A stretch of 15,845 nt of DNA, taken from positions 1 to 15,845 of the forward strand of contig JAJZDL010000040.1 of NCBI GenBank assembly GCA_021851465.1, written 5' to 3'. The position numbers and the translations under genes are program-made. The notes under the pieces were generated by a model. That model did not search any database. It saw only the letters and a program-made list of their open reading frames with translations, and was not told where the DNA came from. Positions 7,677 through 14,678 of this stretch are shown piece by piece. The stretch is from Acidobacteriota bacterium. GTDB lineage: Bacteria > Acidobacteriota > Terriglobia > Terriglobales > Acidobacteriaceae. The first letter of the stretch is position 1; each line of letters starts with the position of its first letter.

Positions 7677-9239
7677 ATGAGGACAGCCGCCACACACAGC
7701 ATTGAAGAGTGCAGGCAGGCACAGCAGATCCATCTGGATGGTCTCAGGACCGCGGCGGAACGGAACAAGCTGGGGCAGTTCGCAACGCCTACACCCTTGG
7801 CAGTGAGCCTCGCACGATACGCTCACAAACTTATGGACAGTCGGCCGGTACGGTTCCTAGACCCCTCTATCGGAACTGGGGCCTTCTACTCAGCCCTTCA
7901 GGAGGCGTTCGAGCCAGGCGATATCGAAGCGGCGCACGGAGTGGAACTTGACCCCTTGTTTGCGAATGCCGCGATGGATTTATGGGCCAAACTAGGCCTC
8001 CGTATACAACTAGGCGATTTCACCACCCAACCACTGCCGGAACGAGGCTTCAATCTCATCATCGCTAATCCCCCTTATGTCCGGCACCATCATCTATCCG
8101 GGGCCGATAAAGAGCGACTGAAAGTGAAACTCTTGCAGTCTTTGCGCCTGGAGATAAGCGGGCTTGCGGGCCTGTACTGCTACTTCATGCTTCTTTGTCA
8201 CGATTGGATGGAACAGCAGGGCCTTGCGGTTTGGTTGATTCCGTCAGAGTTCATGAACGTGAACTATGGTTCGACTGTCCGCCGATACCTTGCCGATCGC
8301 GTGACGCTCCTGCATTTGCATCGTTTCTGCCCCACCGACGAGCAATTCACGGATGCATTGGTATCTTCTGCCGTCGTGGTTTTTCGGAAGTCGCCTCCAC
8401 CGCAAGGGCATCGCGCCCGCTTCTCGTTCGGCGGCCCGATCGAAGGACCGGACTCATCGGCAATGGTTTCACTAGAGACGTTGCGCCAGTCGGACAAGTG
8501 GACACAGTTCCCCTCCAATCCCGACATCGTTAGAACCAACGACCTCAAACTAGATGATCTATTTTCAATCAAACGAGGCCTTGCAACCGGATCGAATGAC
8601 TTCTTCATCCTTACCCAAGCGGAGGCAGGGGAATGGCAAATCCCTGCCCAATTTCTCAGGCCCATATTGCCCGGCCCTCGCAACTTGAAGAGCGATGTCG
8701 TCGAATCATTGCCGGATGGACTGCCAGACATTAGTCCCATTCACTTCCTGCTCGATTGCACCGCCAGTGAGGAACAGATCGAGAGGGACTGGCCCCGCTT
8801 CTACGAATATATCCAACGAGGCAAAGAGAAAGACATCCACATTGCGTACCTTGCAAGCCGTCGAAAGCCATGGTACTCGCAAGAGAACCGCCCGCCCGCG
8901 CCGTTCCTATGCACATACATGGGCCGTGCCAGAAACGGTAAACCCCCGTTCCGGATCATCTGGAATCGCTCGAATGCGACCGCCCACAATGTCTACCTGT
9001 TGCTCTATCCGAGAGGCCCCTTGCGCGAGATGCTGAAACAGCACCCCGAGAGAGAGGCCCTGATATTTGAGAAGTTGCAAATGATCGCGCCGGATCGGTT
9101 CATCTCTGAGGGCCGAGTGTATGGCGGCGGGCTGCACAAGGTCGAACCGAAGGAACTTGGTAAGGTGCCTGCCGGAGCTCTTCTCGAAGGCTTCGAGTCT
9201 GAGCTTCGCAAAGACGAACAATACGCGCTACTGATGTGA
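7677..9239 (+). CDS. Type II N6-adenine DNA methyltransferase (XamI-type partner)
   Basis: A 520-residue S-adenosylmethionine-dependent adenine methyltransferase. KLGQFATPTPLA (31-42) is motif X, FLDPSIGTGAF (60-70) is the cofactor-binding motif I, E90 in GVELDP follows strand 2, and NPPY (131-134) is the catalytic motif IV for exocyclic amino methylation. This order is that of gamma-type enzymes (Eco57I/TaqI-like architecture). The C-terminal half (about 291-500, beginning LDDLFSIKRGLATGSNDFF) is the expected target-recognition domain. GAGGGG (7667-7672) overlaps the endonuclease stop codon and lies 4 bases before the ATG, so the two genes are translationally linked with the endonuclease first. 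The recognition sequence cannot be read from the protein; GTCGAC is suggested only by the partner's family. It ends 37 bases from the convergent tsaC gene. Confidence 0.93.
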   Translation: MRTAATHSIEECRQAQQIHLDGLRTAAERNKLGQFATPTPLAVSLARYAHKLMDSRPVRFLDPSIGTGAFYSALQEAFEPGDIEAAHGVELDPLFANAAMDLWAKLGLRIQLGDFTTQPLPERGFNLIIANPPYVRHHHLSGADKERLKVKLLQSLRLEISGLAGLYCYFMLLCHDWMEQQGLAVWLIPSEFMNVNYGSTVRRYLADRVTLLHLHRFCPTDEQFTDALVSSAVVVFRKSPPPQGHRARFSFGGPIEGPDSSAMVSLETLRQSDKWTQFPSNPDIVRTNDLKLDDLFSIKRGLATGSNDFFILTQAEAGEWQIPAQFLRPILPGPRNLKSDVVESLPDGLPDISPIHFLLDCTASEEQIERDWPRFYEYIQRGKEKDIHIAYLASRRKPWYSQENRPPAPFLCTYMGRARNGKPPFRIIWNRSNATAHNVYLLLYPRGPLREMLKQHPEREALIFEKLQMIAPDRFISEGRVYGGGLHKVEPKELGKVPAGALLEGFESELRKDEQYALLM

Positions 9240-9276
9240 CACACAGAACCCGCCCGGCGCTCGAACCGACGACAGA

Positions 9277-10359
9277 TCACTTTCCCCGCGCCGCCTTCTC
9301 CAGCCGGTCGCGCAGCGCCTCGCCCAAACCGCCCATCTGCGGCACCGGACACACAATCGCCTTTACTCTGCGCTCGTCCAGCATCCACAGTCCGGCAAAG
9401 AGAAGCCGCGCAAGGACCGCCGCATCGTTCCACGGTCCCCAGCGCCACACCGCGCCCGCCGCGCCCGCCGCCCATCCATCCGGCAGCATCACTCCAACCT
9501 CTTCGGGCGCATGGCTCGCAACCTCGCGAAGCAGATCCTCCTGCCCATCAACCAGCACCAGCCTCGCCCGCGGGGAGTAGTGCCGCATCTCCATCCCCGG
9601 CGAAGCTCGGCCCTGCTCCGCGTCCCGTCGATCGGCCCTGCCCGCCAAGCCCCGCCACACCTCCTGCCCGATCGCCCGCTCGATCATCGCCACCGTCACC
9701 GCGCCCGGCCGATAGACCGTCCGCGCCTCCACATCCAGAACGGTCGATTCCACCCCCACGCTTGCCGACCCGCCGTCCAGCACCGCGTCGATCCGCCCAT
9801 CCAGATCGGCGAGCACATGCGCCGCCCTGGTCGGGCTGGTCCCGCCGAAGCGGTTGGCGCTCGGCGCAGCCACCGGCACCCCCGCCTGCCGGATCAGCTC
9901 CCGCGCCACCGGATGCGCCGGCATCCGTACGCCCACTAGCGCCCGTCCCGCCGTCACCGCGCCTGGGACCGCTGCCGCGCGCGGCAGCAACAGCGTCAGC
10001 GGCCCCGGCCAGAACGCATGCATCAGCGCCTCCGCCCGCGCCCGCACCTCCGCTGTCAGCGTCGCCACCCGCTCCAGCATCTCGCGCCCTTCAACATGCA
10101 CGATCAGCGGGTCCCACGTCGGCCTCTGCTTCGCCGCAAATATCTTTCCCACGGCCACGGAATTCAGCGCATTCGCCCCCAATCCATAGACCGTCTCGGT
10201 GGGGAACGCAACCGTCCCGCCCACCCGCAGCAGCTCCGCCGCCCGTGCCACGTCATCCGAATCCTCGGCCCGCAGCCGCTCGGTTTGCAACCCCGCGGCG
10301 TGGCCCCCGCTGAAGTCCTCTCCACGCCCTTGTATCTTTACCTCACTCATCGAATGCAA
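9277..10359 (-). CDS. tsaC: L-threonylcarbamoyladenylate synthase (Sua5/TsaC type)
   Basis: Makes threonylcarbamoyl-AMP from threonine, bicarbonate and ATP, the first step of the t6A modification at position 37 of ANN-decoding tRNAs. The YrdC fold is clear: GGTVAFPTETVYGLGANA (47-64), KQRPTWDPLIVHV (77-89, the KxR...P.H signature), WPGPLTLLLPR (117-127), RMPAHP, and VAAPSANRFGGTSPT (163-177). At about 360 residues it is the long Sua5 form, with the C-terminal domain introduced by SPGMEMRHYSPRARLVLVDG (253-272). The listed start is a TTG at 10359, supported by AAGGAG 7 bases upstream (10367-10372). An ATG three codons later (10350) is possible but 16 bases from that site. The first 25 residues are not part of the conserved domain. 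Divergent from the CYTH gene, 41 bases apart. Confidence 0.93.
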   Translation of the reverse strand: MHSMSEVKIQGRGEDFSGGHAAGLQTERLRAEDSDDVARAAELLRVGGTVAFPTETVYGLGANALNSVAVGKIFAAKQRPTWDPLIVHVEGREMLERVATLTAEVRARAEALMHAFWPGPLTLLLPRAAAVPGAVTAGRALVGVRMPAHPVARELIRQAGVPVAAPSANRFGGTSPTRAAHVLADLDGRIDAVLDGGSASVGVESTVLDVEARTVYRPGAVTVAMIERAIGQEVWRGLAGRADRRDAEQGRASPGMEMRHYSPRARLVLVDGQEDLLREVASHAPEEVGVMLPDGWAAGAAGAVWRWGPWNDAAVLARLLFAGLWMLDERRVKAIVCPVPQMGGLGEALRDRLEKAARGK

Positions 10360-10388
10360 CGCCTCGCTCCTTCATCCTGTCGCCGCCG

Positions 10389-10394
10389 TATACT
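10389..10394 (+). promoter_or_regulatory. -10 element placed for a leaderless CYTH mRNA
   Basis: TATACT (5/6 to TATAAT) ends 6 bases before the ATG at 10401, so transcription would start at or next to the A of the start codon. No ribosome binding site precedes the ATG, which agrees with leaderless initiation. No good -35 is visible at 16-18 bases, which lowers confidence. Confidence 0.35.
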
Positions 10395-10400
10395 CTTCTC

Positions 10401-11093
10401 ATGCAGAGCGCCGAGATCGAACTCAAGTTCCCCATCCACGATCTCGCCCGCCTGCAATCGCGTCTGCCCGGCCTGGGATTCCAGCTCGACACGCCTCGCA
10501 CCTTTGAGCGGAACACCCTCTACGATACGCCCGCCCGCACCCTGCGCGCATCCAGGCAGATCCTCCGCCTCCGCCGTTACGGCGACCTCTGGACCCTCAC
10601 CCACAAGCGCCCGGCAGGCCCCTCCACCGAGGGTGCCCCGGAACAGTACGCCGGCGAAAAAAAATACAAAGTCCGCATCGAGACCGAGACCCGCGTGGAG
10701 GATGGCCCCGCGCTCGACGCCATCCTCCAGCAGCTCGGATACGCCCCCGTCTTCCGCTACGAGAAGTTCCGCACAGAGTGGTCCCTCACCGCCCCCACCA
10801 TCGACGGTCCGCTCTTCACTGGACCACCCAATCTCCTATCGCTCTCCGCGCCCAACGCCGGCATCCACCTCGTCCTCGACGAGACGCCCATCGGAGACTA
10901 CGCCGAGCTCGAAGGCCCTCCCGCCTCGATCGACCATGCCCTGGCACAACTCGCGGTCGATCCCGCCACCTGCCTCACAGACAGCTACGGCCACCTCTTC
11001 CTCGATTGGAAACAGCGCACCGGAAGCCCCGCCGAAAATCTCACCTTCGACGAAATACCAGCCCCCACGCTCCTCCAGCCCGCGCTTCGATAG
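10401..11093 (+). CDS. CYTH-domain protein (class IV adenylate cyclase / triphosphatase family)
   Basis: A 230-residue soluble protein with the CYTH signature ExExK at the N-terminus (E5, E7, K9 in EIELKF). The other charged positions that line the triphosphate tunnel are also present: R56-L-R58 (ILRLRRYG), K69 (LTHKRP), E86/K87/K88, the YEKFRTEW segment (120-127), D160, and E169/E171 in GDYAELEG. Family members bind nucleotide or inorganic triphosphates and divalent metal. Related CyaB proteins make cAMP, while others are tripolyphosphatases or thiamine triphosphatases. The sequence alone does not decide between these, and no cAMP system is in the window. It is probably monocistronic. ATG at 10401 is preferred because the ELKF motif begins at once, as is usual in the family. 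Confidence 0.88.
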   Translation: MQSAEIELKFPIHDLARLQSRLPGLGFQLDTPRTFERNTLYDTPARTLRASRQILRLRRYGDLWTLTHKRPAGPSTEGAPEQYAGEKKYKVRIETETRVEDGPALDAILQQLGYAPVFRYEKFRTEWSLTAPTIDGPLFTGPPNLLSLSAPNAGIHLVLDETPIGDYAELEGPPASIDHALAQLAVDPATCLTDSYGHLFLDWKQRTGSPAENLTFDEIPAPTLLQPALR

Positions 11094-11231
11094 GGCCTGC
11101 ACAACAGCCGGCCCCCAGATGCAGATCGCCGGCGCGCCCATCCCGTGGCCAAACAGCGCAGTGTACAAACAACTCCGCGCCACACCATCCGCCAATCCGC
11201 GCTAACGCATCTCCTGCGCCGGGCCGATACA

Positions 11232-11270
11232 CCCTCTGAGGCCCTGTCGGGGCCACTCTAGTTCAGAGGG
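11232..11270 (+). promoter_or_regulatory. Hairpin hiding the ribosome binding site of the chemoreceptor gene
   Basis: CCCTCTGA (11232-11239) pairs perfectly with TCAGAGGG (11263-11270). A nested stem directly inside it is GGCCC (11240-11244) with GGGCC (11250-11254) around a TGTCG loop. The 3' arm contains the AGAGGG that serves as the ribosome binding site, 4 bases before the ATG at 11275. If formed in the mRNA it should lower translation. It could alternatively be a DNA operator. Confidence 0.5.
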
Positions 11271-11274
11271 CCGC

Positions 11275-12984
11275 ATGAAACTCGAATCCAAGCTCGGCAT
11301 CAGCACCGGCGTCCTTGTTCTCGCCATGTTTGTCAGCGCTCTGGTCGCAGACCTGCGCATCCAGCAGGCCGACCGCATCACCGCAACTCTCCTCGACAAA
11401 CGCCTCAATCTCATCCGTCTCACCCGCGACGTCCGCTTTGCGCCCCTCATGGGCGTCCGCTCGCTGGAGTCCTACATCCTCTTCGCCGATGGCCCCGAGT
11501 CGGCCGCCCGCTTCCACCAGGAGCGCCTCGACAACCTCGCCGTCGGCGACGCGGCCGCAGCCCAGCTCCGCGACCTCATTCATCGCTACAATCTCGAAGC
11601 TGAGACCGCCCCGTTGCAGGATTTCGAGAGCGCTAACGCCAACCTCAGCGCCACGGAGCAGCAGGCTGAGGACCTCATGAAATCGCATACGCCACAGAAC
11701 ACCCGACAGGCCCTCGCGCTCCTGCACGACCGGATCCTGCCCCAGGATGCCGCGCTCTTCGACTCGCTCAGGCCCTTTATCCTCTCCGAGGAGGCTCTGC
11801 GCGATGCGGAACTCCTCAACCTCCGGGAGGCCAACGGAACCGTTCTGACCACCCTCTGGACCGCAACCATTCTCGGCGCGCTCTTCGGCGGCCTCCTCTC
11901 GCTCCTCCTCGCGCGCCGCATCGCCCGGCGTATCGACGGCGTCGCCGCGCACGCCAATGCCATCGCCGCCGGAGACCTCACCGGAGACGATCTCGACATC
12001 CGCTCCTCCGACCAGATCGGCTCCCTCGCCCGCGCCATGCAACAGATGCAGGACGGACTGGCCGGCATCCTCGGCACCGTCTCCAACACCGCCGGCTCGC
12101 TGACCGCCAGCGCAGCCTCCATGAGCGAAGCCACCGACCACATCCACCGCCGCGTCGACCAGCAGACGCAGCAGATTCAGCAGGCCGCCACCTCCATGCA
12201 GGAGATGTCCGCCTCCATCGCAGAGGTCTCCCGCCACACCCACACCGCCGCCGAGACGGCCCGCGCCGCCGCCAAGACGGCACACGAGGGCGACGCCATC
12301 GTCAAACAGGTGCTCGGCTCCATGCACTCCATCGCCACCGCCGTCAACGACACCTCGGCCGCCGTCGGCCTGCTCGGGGAAGACTCCCGCCGCATCTCCC
12401 AGATCGTCACCGTCATCGAGGAGATCGCGCGCAAAACCAACCTGCTCGCCCTCAACGCAGCCATCGAAGCCGCGCGCGCCGGAGACCAGGGCCGCGGCTT
12501 CGCCGTCGTCGCCAGCGAGGTCCGCCGCCTCGCCGAATCCACCGCCCAGGCCACTGGCGAGATCGCCTCCATGATCCAGGGCGTCCAACTCCGCACCCGA
12601 ACCGCCATCGACAGCATGGCCTCCGGAACCCTCACCGTCGAGCAGGGAGTCGCCACCACAAACCAGGCCGGCGAGGCCCTCGAACGAATCATCGGAATGG
12701 CCGAACGCGTCGACCGCATGATCGCTCAGATCGCCATCGCCGCCGCCCAGCAGGCCGCCGCCGCGAACCAGTCAAGCTCCTCGCTCGACTCCATCCACGC
12801 ACTCAGCAACGACAACCTCTCCGAGATGGCCACCACCACAGACGGCATCGAGGGCCTCCGCGCCACCGTCAACGCTCTCGAACGCCAAGTCGATCGCTTC
12901 CGCATCAACGCTCCGCAACAGGCCTTCTCCGCAACGCAAGCCACCCCCACTCACCGCGCACTGCCCCACCCCACCACCGCCTGA
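11275..12984 (+). CDS. Methyl-accepting chemotaxis protein
   Basis: A 569-residue transmembrane chemoreceptor that controls the CheA kinase through CheW. The topology is classical: TM1 (about 8-26), a periplasmic four-helix-bundle ligand domain (about 27-190, with no recognisable binding motif), TM2 (about 192-213), HAMP (about 214-267), and a long cytoplasmic methyl-accepting signalling domain. The kinase-contact hairpin tip is well conserved at 381-421 (TNLLALNAAIEAARAGDQGR, then GFAVVASEVRRLAES), but the usual Gln before TNL is Lys (K387) and the usual Glu after AG is Asp (D404). No C-terminal NWETF-like pentapeptide for CheR docking is present. No che genes are nearby, so it is an orphan receptor. 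ATG at 11275 has AGAGGG 4 bases upstream, inside a hairpin. Confidence 0.95.
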   Translation: MKLESKLGISTGVLVLAMFVSALVADLRIQQADRITATLLDKRLNLIRLTRDVRFAPLMGVRSLESYILFADGPESAARFHQERLDNLAVGDAAAAQLRDLIHRYNLEAETAPLQDFESANANLSATEQQAEDLMKSHTPQNTRQALALLHDRILPQDAALFDSLRPFILSEEALRDAELLNLREANGTVLTTLWTATILGALFGGLLSLLLARRIARRIDGVAAHANAIAAGDLTGDDLDIRSSDQIGSLARAMQQMQDGLAGILGTVSNTAGSLTASAASMSEATDHIHRRVDQQTQQIQQAATSMQEMSASIAEVSRHTHTAAETARAAAKTAHEGDAIVKQVLGSMHSIATAVNDTSAAVGLLGEDSRRISQIVTVIEEIARKTNLLALNAAIEAARAGDQGRGFAVVASEVRRLAESTAQATGEIASMIQGVQLRTRTAIDSMASGTLTVEQGVATTNQAGEALERIIGMAERVDRMIAQIAIAAAQQAAAANQSSSSLDSIHALSNDNLSEMATTTDGIEGLRATVNALERQVDRFRINAPQQAFSATQATPTHRALPHPTTA

Positions 12985-12994
12985 TCCGGTGGTG
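12972..12994 (+). terminator. GC-rich hairpin overlapping the chemoreceptor stop codon
   Basis: CACCACCG (12972-12979) pairs perfectly with CGGTGGTG (12987-12994) around a 7-base loop that contains the TGA stop codon. No U-run follows, so it is at best an unconventional terminator or an mRNA 3'-end stabiliser. Confidence 0.35.
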
Positions 12995-13126
12995 CCGCGC
13001 CAGAGATCTTCTCCAACTACTTCAGCCCCAAATGAATTGTCCTTCTGAGTGCAGCGTGGCCCATATCTCGCCCTCGCCCGTTCCCGCGCGCCGCCAGCCG
13101 TGCCAATGCACGCACGACGGCTGCTC

Positions 13127-13272
13127 AGAACCTGTTTAAAAACTGCTTTTCACACCGAATATCTACCGATTGTCATTCTGACCCTGCGCTTGTCGCAGGG
13201 GAAGAATCCCCGTATTTCGTCGTTGTTTGTCCCTCATTTGAGTGCCAATCCCGCAGTTTTTAAACAGGTTCT
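13127..13272. mobile_element. 146-bp non-coding element with 20-bp terminal inverted repeats (MITE-like)
   Basis: AGAACCTGTTTAAAAACTGC at 13127-13146 is the exact reverse complement of GCAGTTTTTAAACAGGTTCT at 13253-13272. The inside (about 106 bases) carries a dispersed-repeat core of the GTCATTCTGACC... type, with its own hairpin CCCTGCG-CTTGT-CGCAGGG (13182-13200) and GAAGAATCCCC. It encodes nothing. The right end reaches the first base of the tonB stop codon (on the minus strand), so the element lies in the convergent space between the chemoreceptor and tonB genes and could act as a transcription stop for either. I see no clear target-site duplication. A related partial copy lies at 14574-14662. 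Confidence 0.65.
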
Positions 13273-14246
13273 CAGAATATCTCGAAGTTCACCTCGACGT
13301 TCAGGTATACCGCCACCGGCTTGCCATTCTCCGTCGCAGGCTTGAACCGGTAGTGCTGCACCGCCTCGACCGCCTTCTCATCCAGCCCCATGCCAACGCC
13401 CCGCGTCACATGGACATTCTGCGGCAGCCCGTGCTGGTCCACAATCAACTGTACGGTCACTACGCCCTGGAACTTCGCCTTGCGCGCCTCTTCGCTGAAC
13501 TCCGGCTCCGGCTGGTAGATCGGGATCGGCCCTTTGACTCCGCCGCCAACCTGCCTGACTCCGCCGCCATAGTTTCCCCCCGAACCCGGCCCAAGTCCAG
13601 AGCCGCTGCCCGAGCCAATCCCGGAGCCGCGCCCGTTGCCCATCGAGTTGCCCACCAGCGGTGAGTTCGGCATCCCGAAGTTCGGCATATTGTTGTTCGC
13701 CATCTTCAGGTCCTTCTGTACCTCGATGGTTGGCGCGGGCATCTGGATCTTCGGCTGCTCCATCGGCGGGGCCTTCGGCGGCGTGATCTGTATCTTGGCA
13801 AACGCCGGCAACCGCCCCTTGCTCACCGGAGTTGGCCCGCGCTGTCCACCGCCGCCGCCCATCCTGTTCAGCGCAGGGTCCATCGGTGGAGGCGTCAGGC
13901 TCGTCACCTGCATCTCCTTCTGCACTGCAATCTGGTGGATCTTGCGCGCCCCCCAAAAGAAAAACAGCAGCCCCAATGCCACATAAATCGCGAGTGCCGA
14001 GGCCGTCGCCTTCGGGTCCTGCTTCATCGCCATCCGATCCACCACCGGGATTGGCTTCGACTCCAGCACCAGGGGAGGCAGCTTCACAGGGAAAAATACG
14101 TCCCGCAGATTGCTCCACAAAGAGGCAAAGGGGCCTTCGTCGTGCTGCATCAGGTCGCCTTCGCCCAGCGAAGACTCCACGCCCGGTCGCAACGTCGGGC
14201 CCGGTTTTCCTGGATCGTCCTTCGGTAAAAACCCAAATTCAGTCAA
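13272..14246 (-). CDS. TonB-family energy transducer
   Basis: A protein of up to 324 residues that would couple the inner-membrane proton motive force (through ExbB/ExbD) to outer-membrane TonB-dependent receptors. It has a cytoplasmic N-terminus, one membrane helix (about 82-100, SALAIYVALGLLFFFWGA), and a periplasmic linker rich in Pro, Met and Gly, including a Gly-Ser run at about 203-236 (GSGIGSGSGSGLGPGSGG). The C-terminal TonB domain is at about 241-323 (EARKAKFQGVVTVQLIVDQ, HYRFKPATENGKPV, ending VEVNFEIF). The N-terminal part before the helix is long for TonB but usual for acidobacterial members, from memory. The start is uncertain: a TTG at 14246 has GAGG 7 bases upstream, while the ATG at 14150 (residue 33) has GAAGG 7 bases upstream and removes a poorly structured leader. 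No exbB/exbD are in the window. The stop codon abuts the inverted-repeat element. Confidence 0.92.
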   Translation of the reverse strand: MTEFGFLPKDDPGKPGPTLRPGVESSLGEGDLMQHDEGPFASLWSNLRDVFFPVKLPPLVLESKPIPVVDRMAMKQDPKATASALAIYVALGLLFFFWGARKIHQIAVQKEMQVTSLTPPPMDPALNRMGGGGGQRGPTPVSKGRLPAFAKIQITPPKAPPMEQPKIQMPAPTIEVQKDLKMANNNMPNFGMPNSPLVGNSMGNGRGSGIGSGSGSGLGPGSGGNYGGGVRQVGGGVKGPIPIYQPEPEFSEEARKAKFQGVVTVQLIVDQHGLPQNVHVTRGVGMGLDEKAVEAVQHYRFKPATENGKPVAVYLNVEVNFEIF

Positions 14247-14495
14247 TTGCTTGCCTCGACGGCAGCCCCGGCCGCAGCCTCTCTGCCTTCCCTCTCGGTT
14301 TGCGCGCGTCTCTATCGCTCGATGTATCGCCGGTCTGCTGCCGGTTTTTCCATGCCGCGCGGCTGTCAGGCCCCACAGGACATTCTACAAAAATTTGCGC
14401 CTTCCATGGCGCCTTCCACAATCTTTGACGCAGACAGGCCCCAGGAAGTCTCGCCCACTGCCACCCCTGCTTCCATCCTCCACCGTGCTCCCGGA

Positions 14496-14501
14496 TACAA
14501 T
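14496..14501 (+). promoter_or_regulatory. Weak -10 candidate for ileS
   Basis: TACAAT (5/6) lies about 180 bases before the ileS start codon. The best -35-like hexamer (TTCCAT, 14471-14476) is 19 bases away. If used, the ileS leader would include the whole partial repeat. Confidence 0.27.
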
Positions 14502-14573
14502 AGAGGTTCGGCCCTGGATTGGCCCCACATTCGCGTTGCCGCTCGCACCGGCCCGTGACCACCGAAAATTTAC

Positions 14574-14662
14574 GAATTGTCATCCTGAGCGAAGCGAAGA
14601 ATCCCCGTATTTCGTCGTTGTTTGTCTCCGATTTGAGAGCGAGTTCAGTAGTTTTTAAACAG
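14574..14662 (+). repeat. Partial second copy of the dispersed inverted-repeat element
   Basis: A stretch of 31 bases (14596-14626, starting GAAGAATCCCC) is identical to 13201-13231, and AGTTTTTAAACAG (14650-14662) is identical to 13255-13267 in the right terminal repeat. The part between is diverged but collinear. The left terminal inverted repeat is missing, and the internal segment is the shorter TCATCCTGAGCGAAGCGAAG form. The right end stops 7 bases before the ileS ribosome binding site. Confidence 0.8.
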
Positions 14663-14678
14663 ATTCCACGAGGAACGA

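Larger units (their letters stand above)
6693..9276 (+). other. Restriction-modification islet, probably horizontally acquired
   Basis: Two genes encoding a type II endonuclease and a DNA methyltransferase fill the space between holB and tsaC, two core genes. Counted GC is 32/60 bases on 7201-7260 and 31/60 on 8581-8640, against 42/60 in holB on 6601-6660. I see no integrase, transposase, tRNA or obvious direct repeat at either border, and no controller (C) protein gene. Confidence 0.75.
14247..14678. other. Divergent intergenic region between tonB and ileS
   Basis: These 432 bases hold no supported protein gene. Contents: the unassigned tonB promoter side, a TACAAT -10 candidate for ileS, and a partial dispersed repeat directly before ileS. 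The minus-strand open frame across the repeat gives the peptide GFFASLRMT, a familiar spurious translation of this repeat type. I see no T-box-like specifier structure for ileS. Confidence 0.6.

Noticed and set aside
9243..9275. Possible tRNA remnant (GGTTCGAGC on the minus strand) at the right border of the restriction-modification islet
   Set aside because: The bases around it do not form a 5-bp T stem and no acceptor stem is present, so an attachment-site reading is not supported.
10836..11195. Minus-strand 119-codon open frame opposite the end of the CYTH gene
   Set aside because: It mostly overlaps the CYTH coding region antisense, and it has no ribosome binding site or recognisable motif.
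11263..12588. Minus-strand 441-codon open frame opposite the chemoreceptor
   Set aside because: Gly/Asp/Val-rich shadow of the real gene on the other strand; it has no recognisable domain.
13182..13211. CRISPR-like repeat with palindromic core
   Set aside because: There is one full copy and one partial copy 1.4 kb apart, with no regular spacers. This is a dispersed repeat, not an array.
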